The notes under the pieces are model-generated. The model made no database searches, was not told the origin of the DNA, and saw nothing but the letters and a program-made list of their open reading frames with translations. This document shows positions 60,338 through 64,000 of a DNA stretch of 64,000 nucleotides, one piece after another. The position numbers were made by a program, and so were the translations under genes. Each line of letters begins with the position of its first letter. Positions within the stretch are counted from its first letter, which is position 1. The DNA is from Pseudoflavitalea sp. G-6-1-2. Its GTDB lineage: Bacteria; Bacteroidota; Bacteroidia; Chitinophagales; Chitinophagaceae. Location of the stretch: contig NZ_JABBGB010000001.1 in the NCBI RefSeq assembly GCF_012927185.1, positions 1,550,001 to 1,614,000 of the forward strand, given 5' to 3'.

Positions 60338-61489
60338 ATGAAAGAAAGCTGGAAAGACTATCTCGTTTTTTCAAAGAAAGAGCGTACCGGTATTTATCTG
60401 CTGTTGGTTATTCTTGGGATCGTTTGTGTTCTCCCACGATTCTTCTGTGCGCCGGAGCTTACTGTGGATGCAGATGCCGCAAAGAAAATACAGGAAGAAC
60501 TGTTGGCATTGCAGCATCAAAAGAACCAATCGAAATACAGAGGTGAAATTAAGCGTGATGGTAACGGCCCGGAACAGGAGGATGAAAATGATAGAGGCGA
60601 TAAAATGCCGCAACAACCGGATGCAGGTGAATTGGCAACGGCATCAACGGATCAGAGCAATGGAGCAGAGGTGAACAATCCTGTTTCCTTATTCAATTTC
60701 GATCCAAACACATTAGCATTTTCGGGTTGGAGGCAACTCGGTATCCCTGAAAAGATCGTTCGCACAATATTCAATTACCTCAGCAAAGGGGGGCGATTCC
60801 GGAAGCCGGAGGATATCACAAAGATCTATGGCATGCATGCAAATGATGCACAAAGATTGATGCCGTACATCCGGATCAATTCATCCGGTGAAAAACAGCT
60901 TGCAGATCGGAGAAGTTTTTATCAGCAAAGAAGTGGAAACGGGAGCTATCCAACTAGCGGTAGCAGTCTGTTCAGCGAAACTTTCAATAGAGAAACAAAT
61001 CAGCAGGGATCAGGTCTGCACTATCAACGAACCGATCAGAGCCGTTTTTCGTCTGCTGTAAATTATCCCCGGCGCAAGCAATACATCGTTACCGATATCA
61101 ATGCAGCTGATACTGCCGACTGGGCCCGACTGCCGGGCATAGGCAGCAGACTCGCTTTCCGCATTGTGCAATTCAGAGAAAAACTCGGAGGTTTCCATAG
61201 TATCGATCAGGTGGCGGAGACCTGGGCATTGCCCGATTCAACCTTTCAGAAGATCAAACCGTGGCTGAGAAGTTCCACAATTCAGTTACGAAAGATCCGC
61301 ATCAATGAAGCAGATCAGGAAACCCTGCGGCAGCATCCTTACCTGCGATGGGAGCTGGCCCGCGCCATTGTGGATTTCCGAAAGCAGCACGGACCATTCA
61401 AAAGCATCGGAGACCTGACAAAAATCATACTGCTTCCGCCGCTTCTCATCACGAAAATTGCGCCGTATATTGAGTTCAACATCCCCTGA
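60338..61489 (+). CDS. Helix-hairpin-helix (ComEA-like) membrane-anchored protein
   Basis: 383 residues from the ATG at 60338. One N-terminal membrane helix (GIYLLLVILGIVCVLPRFFC), a polar low-complexity linker (about 55-110), then three helix-hairpin-helix modules: WRQLGIPEKIVRTIFNYLSK, ARLPGIGSRLAFRIVQFREK, and a third, weaker copy, LRQHPYLRWELARAIVDFRK. HhH modules bind DNA non-specifically; ComEA in Bacteroidota is part of the DNA-uptake path, but here the protein is larger and its role is unknown. It is separated from the acyl-CoA dehydrogenase gene by 143 bases. Confidence 0.85.
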   Translation: MKESWKDYLVFSKKERTGIYLLLVILGIVCVLPRFFCAPELTVDADAAKKIQEELLALQHQKNQSKYRGEIKRDGNGPEQEDENDRGDKMPQQPDAGELATASTDQSNGAEVNNPVSLFNFDPNTLAFSGWRQLGIPEKIVRTIFNYLSKGGRFRKPEDITKIYGMHANDAQRLMPYIRINSSGEKQLADRRSFYQQRSGNGSYPTSGSSLFSETFNRETNQQGSGLHYQRTDQSRFSSAVNYPRRKQYIVTDINAADTADWARLPGIGSRLAFRIVQFREKLGGFHSIDQVAETWALPDSTFQKIKPWLRSSTIQLRKIRINEADQETLRQHPYLRWELARAIVDFRKQHGPFKSIGDLTKIILLPPLLITKIAPYIEFNIP

Positions 61490-61632
61490 CCCCCGCATAA
61501 TTAATCGCCAATCACTCAATTGTTAAGGGTGAAGTGTCGCGGATAAAAAATACCGCTAACAAATGTTAGTTTGTTTGCTGAAATCTGTTATCTTGCACTT
61601 GCCTTTAACGATTGTAGCCAATAGCATAACGT

Positions 61633-62775
61633 ATGAATTTTCAAACAGCTGAATTAACACAACAGGTAGCACAGACAGCAGCCGATTTCGCCCGCCAGTA
61701 CATTAAGCCATATGTAATGGAGTGGGACGAGAGTCAGGTATTTCCCATACCCGTTTTCAAGGAAATGGGTAAACTCGGACTAATGGGGGTACTGGTTCCC
61801 GAAGAATACGGAGGCGCCGGTCTCAGTTATTATGAATATGTTGCCATTATTCAGGAGATCGCCAAAGTGTGTGGTTCAGTTGGTTTGAGTCTTGCGGCTC
61901 ATAACTCCCTCTGCACCGGTCATATCATGACCTTCGGAAACGCAGAGCAGAAAAGTAAATACCTCCCCAAGCTCGCCACTGCAGAGTGGCTCGGTGCATG
62001 GGGACTCACAGAGCCCAATACCGGAAGCGATGCCGGCAATATGAAAACCACCGCCGTAAAAGACGGCGATCACTGGATACTTAATGGTACCAAGAGCTGG
62101 ATCACCCACGGCATCAGCGGTGATGTAGCAGTTGTGATCGCACGTACAGGCGAGCCCCGCACCAGCGGCAATGCCACTGCCTTCATTGTAGAGCGTGGCA
62201 CCCCCGGTTTCAGCGGCGGCAAAAAAGAGAACAAACTCGGCATGCGCGCCAGCGAAACTGCCGAAATGATTTTCGACAACTGCCGCATCCCCGATGCAAA
62301 CCGTCTCGGTGCAGTAGGCGATGGCTTCAAGCAATCCCTCAAGATCCTCGATGGTGGCCGTATCTCAATTGCAGCACTTTCACTGGGCATCGCAAAGGGC
62401 GCTTACGAAGCTGCGCTTCAATATTCAAAAGAGCGCCATCAGTTCGATCAGCCAATCTCTCAGTTCCAGGGCATCTCCTTCAAACTGGCAGATATGGCCA
62501 CTGAAATTGCAGCGGCTGAAATGCTCACGCTGCAAGCCTGCTCGCTGAAAATTGCCGGAGAAAAAATGACCAAAGAATCTGCCATGGCAAAATACTACGC
62601 CAGCGAAGTAGCTGTGAAAGTATCTACCGACGCAGTTCAGATCTTCGGAGGGTACGGTTACACAAAAGATTTCCCTGTAGAAAAATATTATCGCGATAGT
62701 AAACTCTGCACTATCGGAGAAGGAACTTCCGAAATACAGAAACTGGTTATCGCCAGAGAAGTGCTCGGAAAGTAA
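61633..62775 (+). CDS. Acyl-CoA dehydrogenase
   Basis: 380 residues in the three-domain ACAD fold. FAD-contacting [17 protein letters not shown], the mid-domain beta barrel with [14 protein letters not shown], the arginine-rich [19 protein letters not shown], and the C-terminal [17 protein letters not shown] are all seen. The catalytic base is the glutamate of [13 protein letters not shown], as in short-chain and branched-chain ACADs. The enzyme catalyses FAD-linked alpha,beta-dehydrogenation of acyl-CoA in beta-oxidation or amino acid breakdown. No ETF or thiolase gene is beside it. A strong terminator follows. Confidence 0.95.
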   Translation: MNFQTAELTQQVAQTAADFARQYIKPYVMEWDESQVFPIPVFKEMGKLGLMGVLVPEEYGGAGLSYYEYVAIIQEIAKVCGSVGLSLAAHNSLCTGHIMTFGNAEQKSKYLPKLATAEWLGAWGLTEPNTGSDAGNMKTTAVKDGDHWILNGTKSWITHGISGDVAVVIARTGEPRTSGNATAFIVERGTPGFSGGKKENKLGMRASETAEMIFDNCRIPDANRLGAVGDGFKQSLKILDGGRISIAALSLGIAKGAYEAALQYSKERHQFDQPISQFQGISFKLADMATEIAAAEMLTLQACSLKIAGEKMTKESAMAKYYASEVAVKVSTDAVQIFGGYGYTKDFPVEKYYRDSKLCTIGEGTSEIQKLVIAREVLGK

Positions 62776-62811
62776 AGTAAGAATCCTAACTGGTTTTGTC
62801 TGTCATGTCTT

Positions 62812-62849
62812 GTAAAGCCCCCGAATGGTTGCGGGGGCTTTACGTTTTG
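62812..62849 (+). terminator. Rho-independent terminator of the acyl-CoA dehydrogenase gene
   Basis: A 12-bp perfect stem (62812-62823 with 62832-62843) with an 8-nt loop, followed by a short T-rich run. Confidence 0.85.
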
Positions 62850-62880
62850 CAATAAAAAAGCCGGCAATGAGCCGGCCTTC
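62850..62880 (-). terminator. Rho-independent terminator of the 57-residue gene
   Basis: On the minus strand GCCGGC pairs with GCCGGC around a 5-nt loop, extended by AAG/CTT at the base, then a run of T residues. It lies 20 bases beyond the stop at 62901. Confidence 0.85.
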
Positions 62881-62900
62881 AATAATGTGTATGCTTTCGA

Positions 62901-63074
62901 TTAAGGCATGAAATCATCTTCTTCTTTCGGACCATATTTCGCAAACATCTTGTCGATGACGCCTCCGAACAGCGGCAGCTTTTCTTTCGCGAAATTCTTG
63001 ATCACTTCGATGGCGCGTAATGCCTGCTCTTCGGTCAATCCTTCAGCTTTTAATTTTTCAATGAGATCTTTCAT
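62901..63074 (-). CDS. 57-residue acidic protein of unknown function
   Basis: ATG at 63074 to TAA at 62901. The product begins MKDLIEKLKAEGLTEEQALR and continues AIEVIKNFAKEKLPLFGGVI with an acidic tail ending KEEDDFMP. It is largely helical, with a T-E-E-Q-A motif like those of small Bacteroidota proteins that precede a P-L-F-G turn. There is a terminator just after it and clpX is next upstream on the same strand, so both the frame and its isolation support a real gene. No function is known to me. Confidence 0.7.
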   Translation of the reverse strand: MKDLIEKLKAEGLTEEQALRAIEVIKNFAKEKLPLFGGVIDKMFAKYGPKEEDDFMP

Positions 63075-63147
63075 GATAACAAGTTTTAAAAAAGATGCCG
63101 GGACTGTTTTCCCGGCACTGATTATGTAAGAATGTGACGATTAGTTA

Positions 63148-64000
63148 TCAGGCCACTTTCAGCATGCTCATCTTGCTCTTGTCGAACTTCTTCTGTGCGT
63201 ACTCAAGCGTGAGATTGAATACAGTTTGTTTGGAAGAAGGAAGCTCGAACATAGCATCGGTGAGAATGCTTTCGCAGATGCTGCGGAGACCACGTGCGCC
63301 GAGTTTGTACTCCATCGCTTTGTCTACCATAAAATCCAGTACTTCATTCTCGATATTCAGTTGAATGCCTTCGAGATCGAACAGTTTTTTGTACTGTTTG
63401 ATGAGCGCATTCTTCGGTTCTGTGAGAATGGAGCGGAGGGTTTCTGCATCCAGCGGATTGAGGTGAGTAACCACGGGCAGACGACCGAGCAACTCAGGTA
63501 TCAGACCAAACGATTTCAGATCCGTTGCAGTGATGTACTGCAGCAGGTTCTTCTTCATGGTTTCCTGCAGTTCTTTGTTCACGTTGAAACCGATGGCGTT
63601 GGTGTTCACACGGCGTGCGATCACACGATCGATTCCATCGAATGCACCACCACAGATGAAGAGGATATTCTGTGTATTGATCTTGATCAGTTTCTGCTCA
63701 GGATGCTTGCGGCCTCCCTGTGGTGGAACAAGTACATCAGTTCCTTCGAGCAGTTTCAGCAATCCCTGCTGAACACCTTCGCCACTTACGTCGCGGGTGA
63801 TAGAAGGATTGTCTCCCTTGCGGGCGATCTTGTCGATCTCATCGATATACACAATGCCTCTTTCAGCTGCAGGTACATCGTAGTTACAAACCTGGAGCAG
63901 ACGGGTGAGGATGCTTTCCACATCTTCCCCTACATATCCGGCTTCTGTAAATACGGTTGCATCTACGATAGCGAAAGGAACATTCAGCAGCTTGGCGATG
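63148..64000 (-). CDS. clpX: ATP-dependent Clp protease ATP-binding subunit ClpX (N-terminal part outside the window)
   Basis: The minus-strand frame is open from the right edge of the window to the stop at 63148, giving the last 283 residues; the zinc-binding N-terminal domain and Walker A lie beyond the edge. Visible are [20 protein letters not shown] (the pore-loop region GYVG), Walker [24 protein letters not shown]-like [20 protein letters not shown], sensor-1 [20 protein letters not shown], and sensor-2 [18 protein letters not shown]. ClpX unfolds substrates for ClpP. The frame is intact up to the edge. Confidence 0.97.
   Translation of the reverse strand, partial: IAKLLNVPFAIVDATVFTEAGYVGEDVESILTRLLQVCNYDVPAAERGIVYIDEIDKIARKGDNPSITRDVSGEGVQQGLLKLLEGTDVLVPPQGGRKHPEQKLIKINTQNILFICGGAFDGIDRVIARRVNTNAIGFNVNKELQETMKKNLLQYITATDLKSFGLIPELLGRLPVVTHLNPLDAETLRSILTEPKNALIKQYKKLFDLEGIQLNIENEVLDFMVDKAMEYKLGARGLRSICESILTDAMFELPSSKQTVFNLTLEYAQKKFDKSKMSMLKVA

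Noticed and set aside
1-64000. CRISPR arrays, rRNA and tRNA genes, prophage and insertion sequences
   Set aside because: No regularly spaced repeats, conserved rRNA segments, tRNA-like cloverleaf ends, phage structural genes or transposase frames were seen by eye on either strand. A dedicated tRNA and ncRNA search was not possible.

Overview
The window is a piece of a Bacteroidota chromosome, most likely family Chitinophagaceae (an inference from gene content, not from a marker tree). The signs are a fused lpxC-fabZ gene, a SusC/SusD pair with its own ECF sigma factor and FecR anti-sigma factor, proteins with type IX secretion (T9SS) sorting domains, a PorX-type regulator, DUF3098, UMF1-type MFS and DUF3108 proteins, promoter-like TAnnTTTG boxes close to start codons, and very few Shine-Dalgarno sites. 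Both strands are densely coded. There are no rRNA or tRNA genes, no CRISPR array, no prophage and no transposase gene.

Layout. 1-186: end of a LolA-like gene. 873-12257: two very large secreted T9SS cargo proteins around a TPR/HTH membrane regulator. 12282-18828: LpxR-like lipid A deacylase, pdxA, rsmA, a D-2-hydroxyacid dehydrogenase, greA with a hairpin in its leader, a HIT protein, ruvC and a flippase-like membrane protein. 18870-26875: DUF3108 protein, then ECF sigma, FecR, SusC with an STN domain, and SusD. 27053-31293 (minus): metallo-hydrolase, MFS transporter, uppP, DUF3098 and ftsX. 31483-36489: leuS, an M23 peptidase and a DUF937-OmpA fusion. 36553-40993 (minus): lipoprotein, thioredoxin-like protein, NmrA-like reductase, MarR regulator and glutamine amidotransferase. 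41042-50984: ruvB, orphan response regulator, lipoprotein, HerA-like ATPase, recQ, copper ATPase, tsaE and alanine dehydrogenase. 51479-57296 (minus): ABC ATPase, lpxA, lpxC-fabZ, lpxD and an HD hydrolase. 57413-64000: porX, a small conserved protein, a metallo-hydrolase, an HhH protein, acyl-CoA dehydrogenase, a 57-residue protein and part of clpX.

How the genes work together. Much of the window concerns the envelope: lipid A synthesis (lpxA, lpxC, lpxD) and possible trimming (LpxR-like), carrier-lipid recycling (uppP), division and wall remodelling (ftsX, M23), surface display (two T9SS cargos and the regulator PorX) and nutrient uptake with surface signalling (sigma/FecR/SusCD). Housekeeping genes for translation, transcription and DNA repair are interleaved.

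The most unusual signal is a family of four 145-156 nt hairpin elements at 39907-40264 and 51018-51413. Each has its own long terminal inverted repeat of unrelated sequence, a second inner stem that changes in a compensatory way, and a conserved 75-77 nt core. The copies come as two inverted pairs, and three of the four lie in sense just downstream of a stop codon. I do not recognise this family. It may be a structured RNA, a REPIN-like mobile hairpin, or both.
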